Shown here: piece by piece, positions 16,800 through 25,892 of the stretch
Layout of the letters: each line of letters begins with the position of its first letter
How positions within the stretch are numbered: position 1 is the stretch's first letter
Assembly: GCA_038240605.1 (NCBI GenBank)
Contig: JBBSDP010000004.1
Coordinates: 62,001-126,000 of the forward strand
Direction: 5' to 3'
DNA from: JBBSDP01 sp038240605
GTDB taxonomy: Bacteria > Planctomycetota > Phycisphaerae > Tepidisphaerales > Tepidisphaeraceae
DNA length: 64,000 bases
The notes under the pieces: generated by a model
The model's input: only the letters and a program-made list of their open reading frames with translations
The model's database searches: none
Told to the model about the DNA's origin: nothing
Made by a program: the position numbers and the translations under genes

Positions 16800-19070
16800 T
16801 CACGCTTCTACCGGAACGGTCTTCGTCACCGGCGGCAGGCAGGCGGTGTCATCGCACGCCTGATAGGTCAGGGCGACGCGTAGCATGTCAGTGCCGCGGC
16901 GCGGTGAGTTGAATCGCACCGAGATCGTCACCTCCCCCGTGTAAACGCGAAGCGGCTGGTCAGCAAACGGGAACCGTCGTACCTCACCGGCGGGATAATC
17001 GATCGATGTCGTGCTCTCGTCGTCCACTACACGCAATGATGTTGCAATCAGCGGCAGGCTTCCGTTTGGCACGTCGTGCGCATTGATGTGAAACCCTCGG
17101 CGAATTCCCAGCGACACCCGAAGCTGGTCGTCGCGCTCCCAGCGCGCCGAGACGGAAACGACCTCCTCCGCCATGCCCTGCGGGGAGAGTGGCCGGTCGG
17201 TCATGCTCGCGTCGCTCGCCGCGGTGACCGTGAACGTCTCTGCCCTTCGCAGATATTGAAGCCCCGCCTGCACCATCGAACTCATCCCCTCCCCATGATC
17301 GCTCGTCTGCTGCGCGAACGCGGCGATCACATCACGGGCACGGTCAACGTCGCCGAGGTGAAGCAGGTTCATCGCCGCCACCGCGTTCCCGCTGGGCAAC
17401 GGGCTATCGGTCGCGGTCTTCTGACGCACGATCAGGTCGGTCGAAAATTGGTCCGTGAAATAAAACCCGCCGGCCTCTGCATCGCCGAAACGACGAATGA
17501 TCTGCTCGGCCAATTCGCGGGCCTGCGCATCCCACGTTCCTGCCACGCCAGCGTTATGCAGCGAGTGCAAGGCCTGGCCGAGAAATGCGTAGTCGTCGAG
17601 AAAGCCGGGCGTATCCCGTCCGACAGAGTGCAGCAGCCCTCCATCCGGCGTGCGCAACTGCCGCAGGAGGGAGTCGGCCGCGGCTTGCGCCACCGACAGG
17701 TACTGCGGCTCTTCCAACACGATTCCGGCGTGGGCCATGGCGCGGATCATCAGGGCGTTCCAACTGGCGAGGATCTTGGTGTCGAGCTGTGGCTGCTTGC
17801 GATCCGCTCGCGTCGTCAGAAGTGTGCCACGCATCGTGGCCAGTTTCGACTCGAGATCGATCGGCGCCATCCCCAGTCGCGCCGCGACCGCTAGCAATGA
17901 CTCGGGCAGGTAAAGGATGTTCTGATCGGCGACGCCGTTGCCGTGATGCGGGTCGGCGAAGTTGGGACCGCGATCGACGCCGTAGGCGCTCTTGAAGATC
18001 GCCGCGTCGCCACCCAGCACGGCGTCGATTTGCTCAGTGGTCCAGAGGTACGACGCCCCTTCCATCGCGTCGACCTCGGCGTCGAAGGCGGTGTAGAATG
18101 TGCCATCGGGCGAGGTCATCTCGCGGAGCACGAAGTCGAGCACGCCGCGGGCAACTTCCGCATAGCGCGGCTCGCGCGTCTGGCGAAAGGCCTCGGCGTA
18201 ACACCAGGCGAGCATCGCATTGTCGTACAGCATGATCTCGAAATGCGGCACGAGCCACTGGGCATCGGTCGAGTAGCGATGAAACCCGCCGCCCAGGTGG
18301 TCGCGAATGCCCCCCGCCTCCAGGGCGTCGAGGGTGTGAAGCACCATTCGGCGGAGCCGCGCGGCCCGCTCGCCCGTGACAGCCTTGCCGTTTGCTTGTG
18401 ATGGGTCGAGATAGACCAGCAGCAGTTCCAGGAGCGTCTCGCGCGGGAACTTGGGGGCGCCGCCGAATCCGCCGTGATTCGGGTCGTAATCGTCAAGGGA
18501 GCGGTCGATCAGGGACCCGATCCACGCCAGGTCAACGGCGATCGGCGCCTCGGGCGCGGCGGGCTCGGCGAGCCGCGAAAGGATGCCCACGAGCTGAGTC
18601 GCGGTCTTCTCCACTTCGGGGCGGCGGTTGCGATAAGCGTCTTCGATCGCCCGCAGCAGCGTGACGAAGCCGGGACGGCCGTGGCCATCCGTCGGCGGGA
18701 AATACGTCCCGCCGTAAAAGGGGCGCAGGTCTGGCGTAAGAAAGACGCTCATCGGCCAGCCCCCCTGACGGGCGAGGATCTGGACCGCGGTCATGTAGAG
18801 CTGATCGACGTCGGGTCGTTCTTCGCGATCGACCTTGATGTTGATGAATCGCTGGTTCATCTCGGCGGCAATCGCCTTGACCTCAAAGCTCTGACGCTCC
18901 ATGACATGGCACCAGTAACAGGTGCTGTAGCCGACAGAGAGGAAGATCGGCTTGTCTTCACGTCGGGCTCGCTCGAACGCCTCTGCGCCCCACGGATACC
19001 AGTCAACCGGGTTGTGCTGGTGTTGCAGAAGGTAGGGCGACGTTTCGAGTGATAGGCGATTGGTGATCAA
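16800..19070 (-). CDS. YyaL/DUF255 thioredoxin-fold protein with DsbD-like tail
   Basis: A 756-residue protein. Residues 1-165 form the DUF255 thioredoxin-like domain, with SPYLLQHQHNPVDWYPWG and the redox motif CYWCH (51-55). It is followed by an alpha/alpha-toroid like that of YyaL/SPATA20 (about 180-620). The last 110 residues are not part of the usual family. They end in TYQACDDTACLPPVTK (Cys739, Cys744), the hallmark of the DsbD N-terminal thiol-exchange domain. This suggests that the thioredoxin centre passes electrons through the tail, although no signal peptide is seen. It is convergent with the cytochrome/WD40 gene. Confidence 0.87.
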   Translation of the reverse strand: MITNRLSLETSPYLLQHQHNPVDWYPWGAEAFERARREDKPIFLSVGYSTCYWCHVMERQSFEVKAIAAEMNQRFINIKVDREERPDVDQLYMTAVQILARQGGWPMSVFLTPDLRPFYGGTYFPPTDGHGRPGFVTLLRAIEDAYRNRRPEVEKTATQLVGILSRLAEPAAPEAPIAVDLAWIGSLIDRSLDDYDPNHGGFGGAPKFPRETLLELLLVYLDPSQANGKAVTGERAARLRRMVLHTLDALEAGGIRDHLGGGFHRYSTDAQWLVPHFEIMLYDNAMLAWCYAEAFRQTREPRYAEVARGVLDFVLREMTSPDGTFYTAFDAEVDAMEGASYLWTTEQIDAVLGGDAAIFKSAYGVDRGPNFADPHHGNGVADQNILYLPESLLAVAARLGMAPIDLESKLATMRGTLLTTRADRKQPQLDTKILASWNALMIRAMAHAGIVLEEPQYLSVAQAAADSLLRQLRTPDGGLLHSVGRDTPGFLDDYAFLGQALHSLHNAGVAGTWDAQARELAEQIIRRFGDAEAGGFYFTDQFSTDLIVRQKTATDSPLPSGNAVAAMNLLHLGDVDRARDVIAAFAQQTSDHGEGMSSMVQAGLQYLRRAETFTVTAASDASMTDRPLSPQGMAEEVVSVSARWERDDQLRVSLGIRRGFHINAHDVPNGSLPLIATSLRVVDDESTTSIDYPAGEVRRFPFADQPLRVYTGEVTISVRFNSPRRGTDMLRVALTYQACDDTACLPPVTKTVPVEA

Positions 19071-19237
19071 GAGAGCGTCCTCCGTGCCGTGGATTGAATC
19101 GTATCACGCTTCGGACCCCGCTAATCGCCGATTCTCGCGATTCCGGTTGTGTCCGATAACTTGATAGACAAAGTTTTTCACGCGGGGAACCGGCCCAATG
19201 TTTCTCATCAGCCCAGAAGCGCCGATAGAATGGACGT

Positions 19238-19588
19238 ATGCTGTCGCAAAATCCCCACGAGTCGATCGTTCCCGCTACCTCACTGCAAGAGTGGCTACAC
19301 CAGGGCGAGGCGCTCTACAACAACGCCGTCCGCGAGTACCACGAACTGGACGCACAAATCGAGCAACTCGAGCAACGCCTGGCCGCCAAGCAGTCGGAAG
19401 TGAACCAGATCGCGACGGTGATTGGCAAACCGACGGTCGAAGGCAACCGCCGTCTTTCCGCACAGCTCGTCACGGCCCGAACGATGCACCGCGATCGCGA
19501 GCGCCTCGACAGCGAACCTCAGATCCCCCCTGCCAATCCCGCACAAGTCGCCCGAGCCCTCACCGGCAAGTTCGCGCGGGGATCGTGA
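19238..19588 (+). CDS. Small coiled-coil hypothetical protein
   Basis: A 116-residue hydrophilic protein. Residues 22-60 form a heptad-rich helix (YHELDAQIEQLEQRLAAKQ), and the C-terminal 30 residues are Pro/Ala-rich. It has no signal or membrane segment. The family is not recognised. The ATG at 19238 lacks a strong ribosome site. The gap of 167 bases upstream is shared with the divergent DUF255 gene. Confidence 0.55.
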   Translation: MLSQNPHESIVPATSLQEWLHQGEALYNNAVREYHELDAQIEQLEQRLAAKQSEVNQIATVIGKPTVEGNRRLSAQLVTARTMHRDRERLDSEPQIPPANPAQVARALTGKFARGS

Positions 19589-19707
19589 GAGAGTTTTGAG
19601 TTTTGAGTTTAGGGAAGAGGGAATACACCTGCGCACGTTGCTTAGCGCCAGGCCCACACTTCTTTGCCTTCTCCGTGCCCTCTTTGTCTCTGCGGTGAGT
19701 CACGAAT
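19589..19707. repeat. Intergenic stretch with 9-base periodic repeat
   Basis: From 19660 to 19695 four consecutive 9-mers share a pattern: ttctttgcc, ttctccgtg, ccctctttg, tctctgcgg, then tga. A separate TTTTGAG tandem lies at about 19592-19611. Such pyrimidine-rich 9-base-period tracts are seen between genes in several bacterial genomes. No gene is seen here. Confidence 0.55.
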
Positions 19708-21402
19708 CTATTTCGCGACGGCGTGGAGTTGGAGGGCTTTGCGGACTTCGGTGAGGAGTTGATCGACTTTGAAGGGTTTGAAGAGGACTGCCTGAAGTCC
19801 TTCCTGGCTGGCGCGCACGATCGAGTGGTTGGGGTCGTAGCCGAAACCCGTCATCAGGATCACCGGCACCGTCAACGACGTCTTGCGGGCGGCGGCGAAC
19901 ACGTCATAACCGCTCTTGTCCGGCATCTTGATGTCGCTGAGCACCAAGTCAAAAGTGCGTTGTTCGAGGAGGCTGATCGCCTCTTCGCCGTTGGCCGCCA
20001 GGGTGATGTTCGTGTGATACTTCCGCAGGATGTCCTGAATCGTTTTGCGGATGTTGGGCTCATCGTCAGCGACGAGCACTTCGGCCCCCCCGAGGACTGG
20101 GTCTTCTGATTCCTTCACGTCCCCGGCGCCCAGGACCGTGTTCGGCCCTTCGGCGGCGTGACGCAAGGTCTTACGAATCGTTCCCACGTTGGCGAGGATC
20201 TGCTCGAGCTTTTGCCGCAGGTCGTCGTGGCCGATGTAATCGCCCATCAGGGCGCTGGCGTCGGAAGCGATGTCGTTGAGCGGGCCGGCCACCTCCGAAC
20301 AGACGTCATCGGCCACCTTATGGCTCGTGCTGACGCGCTCCACTACCATCAAATTCAGGATGTTGAGCGCGATCGCAACGTAACGGCCGAAGATCTCCGC
20401 GAACTGACGGTCATCTTCATTGAAGGCGGCGCGCTGACGGCTCTCTATGTTGAAGATGCCGATGAGCCGGTCGTGCAGGTGCAGGGGGATGGTCAGGCTG
20501 CTCTTGGCCGAATCGAGGCCCATGACGTACCGCGGATCGCGCTCCACGTCAGGGCAGATGTAGGACCGGCCCGTCGCGGCCACATAACCGCTGATCCCGT
20601 TTGCCTCGTTCTGGGCGTAGAGCTCAATGTTCAGGGCGTCGTTAGGAAGGCCGGCGCTGATCACCATTTCCAGCTTGTTGCTCCGCCGGTCCAGCAGACG
20701 GATGACGAAATGGTCGAAGTGCATCAGCTCGCGCGTGAAGCTGATGATTTTGTCTTCCAGCAGCTTCAGCCGGTCCCCCACGTTCATCTTGCTCAGCGAC
20801 TCCCCCTCGAGGCGAACCAGCTCCCGGCCCGCCTTATCGATCGCGTCGATCTTTTGTTGAAGCCGGCGGGTCCCGGTCGCGTCCCAGACCACCGCCACGA
20901 CCTGCACGACCTGGCCGGCGGGATTGATGACCGGCGAGCAGATCATCTCCATGAACTGCTGGTCTTCGATATTCAGGGCGTAGCGTTTGGAGCGACTGAA
21001 ATTGGCGGGTGTGTCGGCGGTCTGCGGGGAAACCTGGCGGCTGAAGAGCTCAAATGAGCCCTGGCAGGTCCGGCGGATCTTTTCGTGAACCCGCGCGGGC
21101 CAGGCCGCCATCTTTTTGTTCATCCAGTTACAGCGCCCTTCGCCATCGACGATGCAGACTCCCTCCCCGATCGTGTTCAGCACGAGGTTCGCCTGCTGCG
21201 AAACGAGGGCGCGCTCTAGCGGGAGAAAATCGGCGGAGTCGGAAAAGATCGAGCTGAAATGGTCGCGCCGCAGCGCCTCGATGGCGTCGTCGATGCTCGA
21301 CGTCTCGACAACGTCGCAATGTTGTCGAAGTGATTCGACAACTCCGGCGTTTGCCGTGGATTGGCCAGTGAGAACGAGAACTTTGGGGCGTGCGACGTCC
21401 AA
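19708..21402 (-). CDS. PAS-GAF-response regulator hybrid with degenerate receiver and kinase parts
   Basis: A soluble signalling protein of 564 residues. Domains in order are a receiver-like fold at 7-60 with Ser in place of the phospho-acceptor Asp (SSIFSDSADF), a PAS domain at about 66-180, and a GAF domain at about 205-350. At 365-415 a segment reads VCSEVAGPLNDI where histidine kinases have an AHE..NPL..I motif, so the His is Ser. A canonical C-terminal receiver spans 440-560, with Asp446-Asp447, phospho-acceptor Asp490 (LSDIKMPDKSG) and Lys542. No HATPase domain is present. It must be phosphorylated by another kinase. The start is TTG with a weak ribosome site, so the N-terminus is uncertain. 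Confidence 0.82.
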   Translation of the reverse strand: MDVARPKVLVLTGQSTANAGVVESLRQHCDVVETSSIDDAIEALRRDHFSSIFSDSADFLPLERALVSQQANLVLNTIGEGVCIVDGEGRCNWMNKKMAAWPARVHEKIRRTCQGSFELFSRQVSPQTADTPANFSRSKRYALNIEDQQFMEMICSPVINPAGQVVQVVAVVWDATGTRRLQQKIDAIDKAGRELVRLEGESLSKMNVGDRLKLLEDKIISFTRELMHFDHFVIRLLDRRSNKLEMVISAGLPNDALNIELYAQNEANGISGYVAATGRSYICPDVERDPRYVMGLDSAKSSLTIPLHLHDRLIGIFNIESRQRAAFNEDDRQFAEIFGRYVAIALNILNLMVVERVSTSHKVADDVCSEVAGPLNDIASDASALMGDYIGHDDLRQKLEQILANVGTIRKTLRHAAEGPNTVLGAGDVKESEDPVLGGAEVLVADDEPNIRKTIQDILRKYHTNITLAANGEEAISLLEQRTFDLVLSDIKMPDKSGYDVFAAARKTSLTVPVILMTGFGYDPNHSIVRASQEGLQAVLFKPFKVDQLLTEVRKALQLHAVAK

Positions 21403-21569
21403 GCGTGAAGCTTACAAGGGCAAGCAGGGGAATATACTAGTTGGCTGGCCGATGCGGCGTCAACAGAATTGCCGACTCACGCCATCGTAGAATCGCTTGA
21501 CGATGAATTCCACGACGAACGTCGGAAGTGCGCGGCGGGCGGCGCACGCTTCCGCCCCGCTTCCTCGTT

Positions 21570-21908
21570 TCAGCAGAACTCTGCGCCGACGTGAAATGAG
21601 GCATCGCCGGCGCGGCAGGAGATAATCCGTACTTCGGTGACCAGGCGTTGCGGTCCCATCCCTATTTGCAGCACGTAGAATACGCCGGTCGGGATTGCGA
21701 CGGGCAGTTCAAATGCAATACCGTGCCTGGAGACGTTGAGGGCGCTGACCTCGATCCGATCGGCCGGATCGGTCGCGGTCGGTGAGGCGAGCCACGCCTC
21801 GGCCACGTAGGGCTTGCGATCGCTGCGACGCCGTTCATCGCGTAGACGCTTCTCGGCATCGGCGGCGCGCTTCCCCGGCGGAGTCAGTACGGAATTCTCG
21901 GTGGCCAT
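21570..21908 (-). CDS. PilZ domain protein
   Basis: A 112-residue protein that is little more than one PilZ domain, a receptor for cyclic di-GMP. The RxxxR-type arginine cluster is at 26-31 (RRRSDRKPY), and the second motif NVSRHGIAFELP follows about 30 residues later, which is the expected geometry. There is no effector domain. It probably acts by protein-protein contact. It lies 167 bases upstream of the minus-strand sensor hybrid and could share its transcript. Confidence 0.85.
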   Translation of the reverse strand: MATENSVLTPPGKRAADAEKRLRDERRRSDRKPYVAEAWLASPTATDPADRIEVSALNVSRHGIAFELPVAIPTGVFYVLQIGMGPQRLVTEVRIISCRAGDASFHVGAEFC

Positions 21909-22022
21909 ATCATCGTCATCGGCACAATCCGGCGAGCCGATAAGGTCCCGAAAACGCCCCTGTGTAGCTTGAAGTCAGCTTCCTTGCCTCCTTACGGCCG
22001 GTACGTATTCTGTCCGGTAACC

Positions 22023-23285
22023 ATGACCACCCCACTGCTCCTCCCCCGTTTCACGATGGGAATCGGCGATCGGTTTGCTCACCAGGGAAAGGCTCAACTC
22101 GCCGCCTTCGTGCGGGCCCGCCAGCTAGGCACGGACGTCGCGCCGGTCTGGAATAAATCCAATCGTGAACATCTCATCGTTCACAGCGAGCCACCGAGCG
22201 TCCGCGCCGAAGCCGATGCGGCGGTGAAGGCGATGGGCTGGAAGGGCCCCTATTTCGTCGATGCTGACCACATCGGCCTTAAAACGGTCGAACCGTTCCT
22301 CGCCTCCAGTGACTTTTTCACGATCGACGTCGCCGATTTCATCGGCAAGCCGGCGGACGATGCCGAAGTCCGCGCGTTCGTCTCCGCCCAGGCTCGATAC
22401 ACCGGGTCGCTGCGCGTGCCGGGGATCGACGGAGCCCTGGACGTTAGCTCCGAACGGATCGAATCGATCGGGCGCAAATATCTGCGTGCAGCCCGGGAAG
22501 CCGGCGCGATTTACCTTCACATTGCCAAAGCAAAAGGAGCCGGTACGTTCGTCACCGAGGTTTCGATGGATGAGACCGACGCGCCGCAGACGCCGGTCGA
22601 GCTTTTCTTCATCCTCGCCGCGCTGGCGCAGGAACGCGTTCCGCTCCAGACGATCGCCCCCAAATTCACCGGCCGGTTCAATAAGGGAGTGGATTACGTC
22701 GGAGACCTGGCGCAGTTTGAAAAGGAGTTCGACGACGACCTGTGCGTGGTCGCGTTCGCGATTCGAGAGTTCGATCTTCCGTCCGTGTTAAAGCTCAGCG
22801 TTCACTCCGGCAGCGACAAGTTCTCCATCTATCCGGCGATTCGCCGCGCGGTCCGAAAGCACAACGCCGGCCTGCACATCAAGACCGCCGGCACCACCTG
22901 GCTGGAGGAGCTGATCGGGCTCGCCTCCGCGGGTGACGATGGCCTGGAGATCGCGAAAGAGATCTATGCCCAGGCGCACGGCCGCTATGACGAGCTATGC
23001 GGGCCTTACGCCACCGTGATCGACATCGATAAGACCCGCCTGCCTTCTCCCGATGAGGTCAATCGCTGGACCGGTACGCAGTACGCCGACGCCCTGCGTC
23101 ACGACCGTCGTTGCCGGGAATACAACCCGAACTTCCGCCAGCTCCTTCACGTCGGCTACAAGGTGGCGGCCCAGATGGGGGATCGTTACCTGGCGGTGCT
23201 GGCGAAGCACGAAGCGGTCGTCGCGATCAACGTCACCCAGAACATGTTCGAACGCCACCTGAAGCGCGTGTTCATCGATACGTGA
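22023..23285 (+). CDS. uxaE: Tagaturonate epimerase family protein
   Basis: A 420-residue protein resembling UxaE, the enzyme that converts tagaturonate to fructuronate in a galacturonate catabolic variant. Recognisable blocks are LLPRFTMGIGDRFAHQGKAQL at the start, KSNREHLIVHSEP, and GPYFVDADHIGL. KFTGRFNKGVDYVGD and LSVHSGSDKFSIYP come further on. The His/Asp-rich motifs (DADHIGL, HSGSDK) are consistent with metal binding. No uxaB, uxaA or uronate transporter lies nearby, so the substrate is inferred only from family resemblance. The ATG at 22023 aligns with the conserved N-terminus. Confidence 0.78.
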   Translation: MTTPLLLPRFTMGIGDRFAHQGKAQLAAFVRARQLGTDVAPVWNKSNREHLIVHSEPPSVRAEADAAVKAMGWKGPYFVDADHIGLKTVEPFLASSDFFTIDVADFIGKPADDAEVRAFVSAQARYTGSLRVPGIDGALDVSSERIESIGRKYLRAAREAGAIYLHIAKAKGAGTFVTEVSMDETDAPQTPVELFFILAALAQERVPLQTIAPKFTGRFNKGVDYVGDLAQFEKEFDDDLCVVAFAIREFDLPSVLKLSVHSGSDKFSIYPAIRRAVRKHNAGLHIKTAGTTWLEELIGLASAGDDGLEIAKEIYAQAHGRYDELCGPYATVIDIDKTRLPSPDEVNRWTGTQYADALRHDRRCREYNPNFRQLLHVGYKVAAQMGDRYLAVLAKHEAVVAINVTQNMFERHLKRVFIDT

Positions 23286-23355
23286 TGTGCCGCTCCCGCG
23301 CGGCATCGGTGCGGCTGGACAAATCAATCCGACGGCTTCTAATAGACTTGAGGCC

Positions 23356-24564
23356 ATGAGCAAGCTCTCCTACTCGACTTCACCGACCGTCGAAGCATTT
23401 CCGTCAGCGATCGTCTGGTTGATCCGGCTGTTCGCGCTCGTCGCCCTTGGCGTATGTGGCTACCTGTTCCTCGAAACCGTGGCGCTCAGCGAACTCCCCG
23501 CCGGCTGCGGCGCGGGATCGAGTTGCGAGCAGGTGCTCAATAGTCCCTGGTCGCGATGGATGCGCATTCCCGTCAGCGCGCCGGCGGCAGCGGTTTATTT
23601 TCTGCTGTTCGCCTCAGCGGTGCTGATCGATCCGGTCTTTGCGCCGGGCACCCGACGAATGGGATGGCGCGCGATGACGTTCTTGGCGACCCTGTCCGCC
23701 GCCTCCGCGGTTTGGTTCATCCTCGTTCAGAAAATATATGTTCACGCCTTCTGTCCCTGGTGTCTGGCGGCACACGCATCGGGCGTGACGGCGGCCATCC
23801 TGGTTTTCTTCTCCGCTCGCGCCACCGCCCCTTCTTCGGCGCTGCCGGGCGCCGCAGCCCGCCGAGTCGGGCGGCCGCCCCTGCTCTGGCCCTTTGCGCT
23901 GCTGGCGCTGCTCGGGGTGGGGGCGCTGATCGGCGGGCAGGTGCTCGCCGAATCGGGCCTTTCCAATTCGGTTGTCAAGATCTCGAAGAACGGCGTTCGG
24001 TATGACTGGCGCGACTTCCCGATGCTGGGCGCGCCTGATGCCCCGCACGTCATCCTCGTGATGCAGGACTACACCTGTCCCCATTGCCGCCGGACCCACC
24101 CCGCCGTCGCTGCGCTGCGCAAGCGGTACGGAGCGCAGGTCGCCGTGGTCTCCGCGATTGTCCCAATGAACGGCAAGTGCAACCCGGTCATCACACAGAC
24201 CAACCCGATCGCCACCAACGCCTGCGACCTGGCGCGGATCGCCCTGGCCGTCTGGCGAGCAAAGCCTGACGCGTTCGACGAGATGGACCAATGGATGTTC
24301 AGCCAGTTCGAGCCCCCGACGCCGGACGTCGCCCGGCAACATGCCGCGGCCCTTGTCGGCGAAAGCGCCTTCAAGGCGGCGGAGGCTGACCCGTGGGTGG
24401 GCCGCACGCTTCGACGCAGTGTTGACCTCTACCGCGACGCCAGGATGGGCATCATCCCCAAGATCGTGCTGTCACACGACACGACCCTTTCGGGTGAAAT
24501 TGACGATCCCACCGCCCTCTTTCAACTCACGGAGCGCGAACTGGGTATCAAACCGGTCGGATAG
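23356..24564 (+). CDS. VKOR-DsbA fusion, disulfide bond formation protein
   Basis: A 402-residue membrane protein joining a quinone-linked oxidase to its thiol partner. Residues 20-195 are a vitamin K epoxide reductase-like domain of about five helices. Its loop cysteines are Cys51 and Cys57 (CGAGSSCEQVLNSPWS) and its active pair is CPWC (133-136). From about 205 comes a soluble DsbA-like thioredoxin domain with CPHC (241-244) and the cis-Pro region GIIPKIV. It oxidises exported proteins and passes electrons to quinone. It starts 70 bases after uxaE and precedes the FG-GAP gene by 47 bases. Confidence 0.92.
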   Translation: MSKLSYSTSPTVEAFPSAIVWLIRLFALVALGVCGYLFLETVALSELPAGCGAGSSCEQVLNSPWSRWMRIPVSAPAAAVYFLLFASAVLIDPVFAPGTRRMGWRAMTFLATLSAASAVWFILVQKIYVHAFCPWCLAAHASGVTAAILVFFSARATAPSSALPGAAARRVGRPPLLWPFALLALLGVGALIGGQVLAESGLSNSVVKISKNGVRYDWRDFPMLGAPDAPHVILVMQDYTCPHCRRTHPAVAALRKRYGAQVAVVSAIVPMNGKCNPVITQTNPIATNACDLARIALAVWRAKPDAFDEMDQWMFSQFEPPTPDVARQHAAALVGESAFKAAEADPWVGRTLRRSVDLYRDARMGIIPKIVLSHDTTLSGEIDDPTALFQLTERELGIKPVG

Positions 24565-24611
24565 ATTCCCCATGCGTGCCGCAAGCGCACGCCAACAGAA
24601 GGATTGCCGAG

Positions 24612-25811
24612 ATGAGAACCGCAACCGCCGCCCGCATCCTCTGCCTCGTCGTGCTCGCTGCCGCATCCTTGGCAACCACTGCATGCGCGGCTGACGACGC
24701 CACCCCCATCAATTGGAAGAAGTTCGTTCTATCCCCGCACTTTTATGCTGAAGGCGCCGCGTTCGGTGATTTCAACCATGACGGCGTCATGGATGTCGCC
24801 TCCGGCGGATACTGGTACGAAGGGCCGGACTACACCAAGCAGCACCAGTTCGCCGACTATCCCCAGTCCAACCCCCGCGAGTACTCCAAGAACTTTTTCG
24901 CCTTCACGCACTCGATGAAGAACGACGGCTGGGATGACATCCTGATCGTCGGCTTTCCGGGTGAGGATTTATCGTGGTACGAAAATCCCCGCGATAACAA
25001 AGACGGATCCTGGGTCCGTCACAAGATCTTCGACCGCGTCGACAACGAGTCGCCGCAATGGGGTGATCTGCTGGGCACCGGCAAGCCCGTCCTCATCTGC
25101 ATGAGCGCCGGCTCGGTCGGATACGCGCAGCCGGACTATTCCGATCCCGCCAAGCCCTGGACCTGGCACCCCTGCTCGGCCAAGAACGGCGGATACGGGC
25201 GCTTCACCCACGGACTGGGCTGGGGCGATGTGAACGGCGACAAGAAGAACGACCTGCTCGTTCACGACGGCTGGTACGAGCAACCCGCCAGCCTCGACGG
25301 CAACCCGGAATGGAAATTTCATAAGGCCGACTTCGGCAGCGGCGGCGCCCAGATGCAGGTCTACGACGTAAATGGCGACGGGCGCAACGACGTCATCACC
25401 AGCCTTGAAGCCCACGGCTTCGGCCTCGCATGGTTCGAGCAGAAGGAAGACGGGACCTTCGAGAAGCACCTGATCATGGGCTCGAAGGCCGCCGAGAACG
25501 CCCAGGGCGTCGAGTTCTCACAGCTCCATGCGGTTGACCTGATCGACATCGATGGCGACGGCCTCAAGGACATCGTTACCGGCAAGCGATTCTGGGCGCA
25601 TACGACGGACGTGGAGGCCAATGCACCCGCGGTCCTCTACTGGTTCCAGCTCGTTCGCAAGGACGGGAAAGTGGAGTTCGTCGCCCACAAGATCGATGAC
25701 GATTCGGGTGTCGGCACCGAAGTCATCGCCCAGGATATCCGTCACGATCACCACCCGGCGATCGTCGTCGGAAACAAAAAAGGCGTCTTTGTATTCGAAC
25801 AGCAGAAGTGA
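24612..25811 (+). CDS. Exported FG-GAP/VCBS repeat protein
   Basis: An exported 399-residue protein with a signal peptide (about 1-28). The rest is a series of FG-GAP-type beta-propeller blades with calcium-binding loops. Examples are FGDFNHDGVMDVAS, WGDVNGDKKNDLL, VYDVNGDGRNDVIT and IDIDGDGLKDIVTG. This forms an integrin-alpha-like propeller of about six blades. Related planctomycete proteins are common near hydrolase and surface genes, but the ligand is unknown. The start at 24612 is chosen because it gives a clean signal peptide. Confidence 0.85.
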   Translation: MRTATAARILCLVVLAAASLATTACAADDATPINWKKFVLSPHFYAEGAAFGDFNHDGVMDVASGGYWYEGPDYTKQHQFADYPQSNPREYSKNFFAFTHSMKNDGWDDILIVGFPGEDLSWYENPRDNKDGSWVRHKIFDRVDNESPQWGDLLGTGKPVLICMSAGSVGYAQPDYSDPAKPWTWHPCSAKNGGYGRFTHGLGWGDVNGDKKNDLLVHDGWYEQPASLDGNPEWKFHKADFGSGGAQMQVYDVNGDGRNDVITSLEAHGFGLAWFEQKEDGTFEKHLIMGSKAAENAQGVEFSQLHAVDLIDIDGDGLKDIVTGKRFWAHTTDVEANAPAVLYWFQLVRKDGKVEFVAHKIDDDSGVGTEVIAQDIRHDHHPAIVVGNKKGVFVFEQQK

Positions 25812-25892
25812 GGAATTGTCAGTAGTCCCAGGATTGTCAGTGGTCCGTTCTCAGTTGTCCGTCGCACCAGACATTCGACGACCCCCGGCTCG
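25812..25892. repeat. Short intergenic tandem repeat
   Basis: ATTGTCAGTAGTCC (25815-25828) and ATTGTCAGTGGTCC (25833-25846) repeat with an 18-base period, and TCAGTTGTCC follows at 25851-25860. No gene is seen. It resembles other TCAGT-type dispersed intergenic text. Confidence 0.6.
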
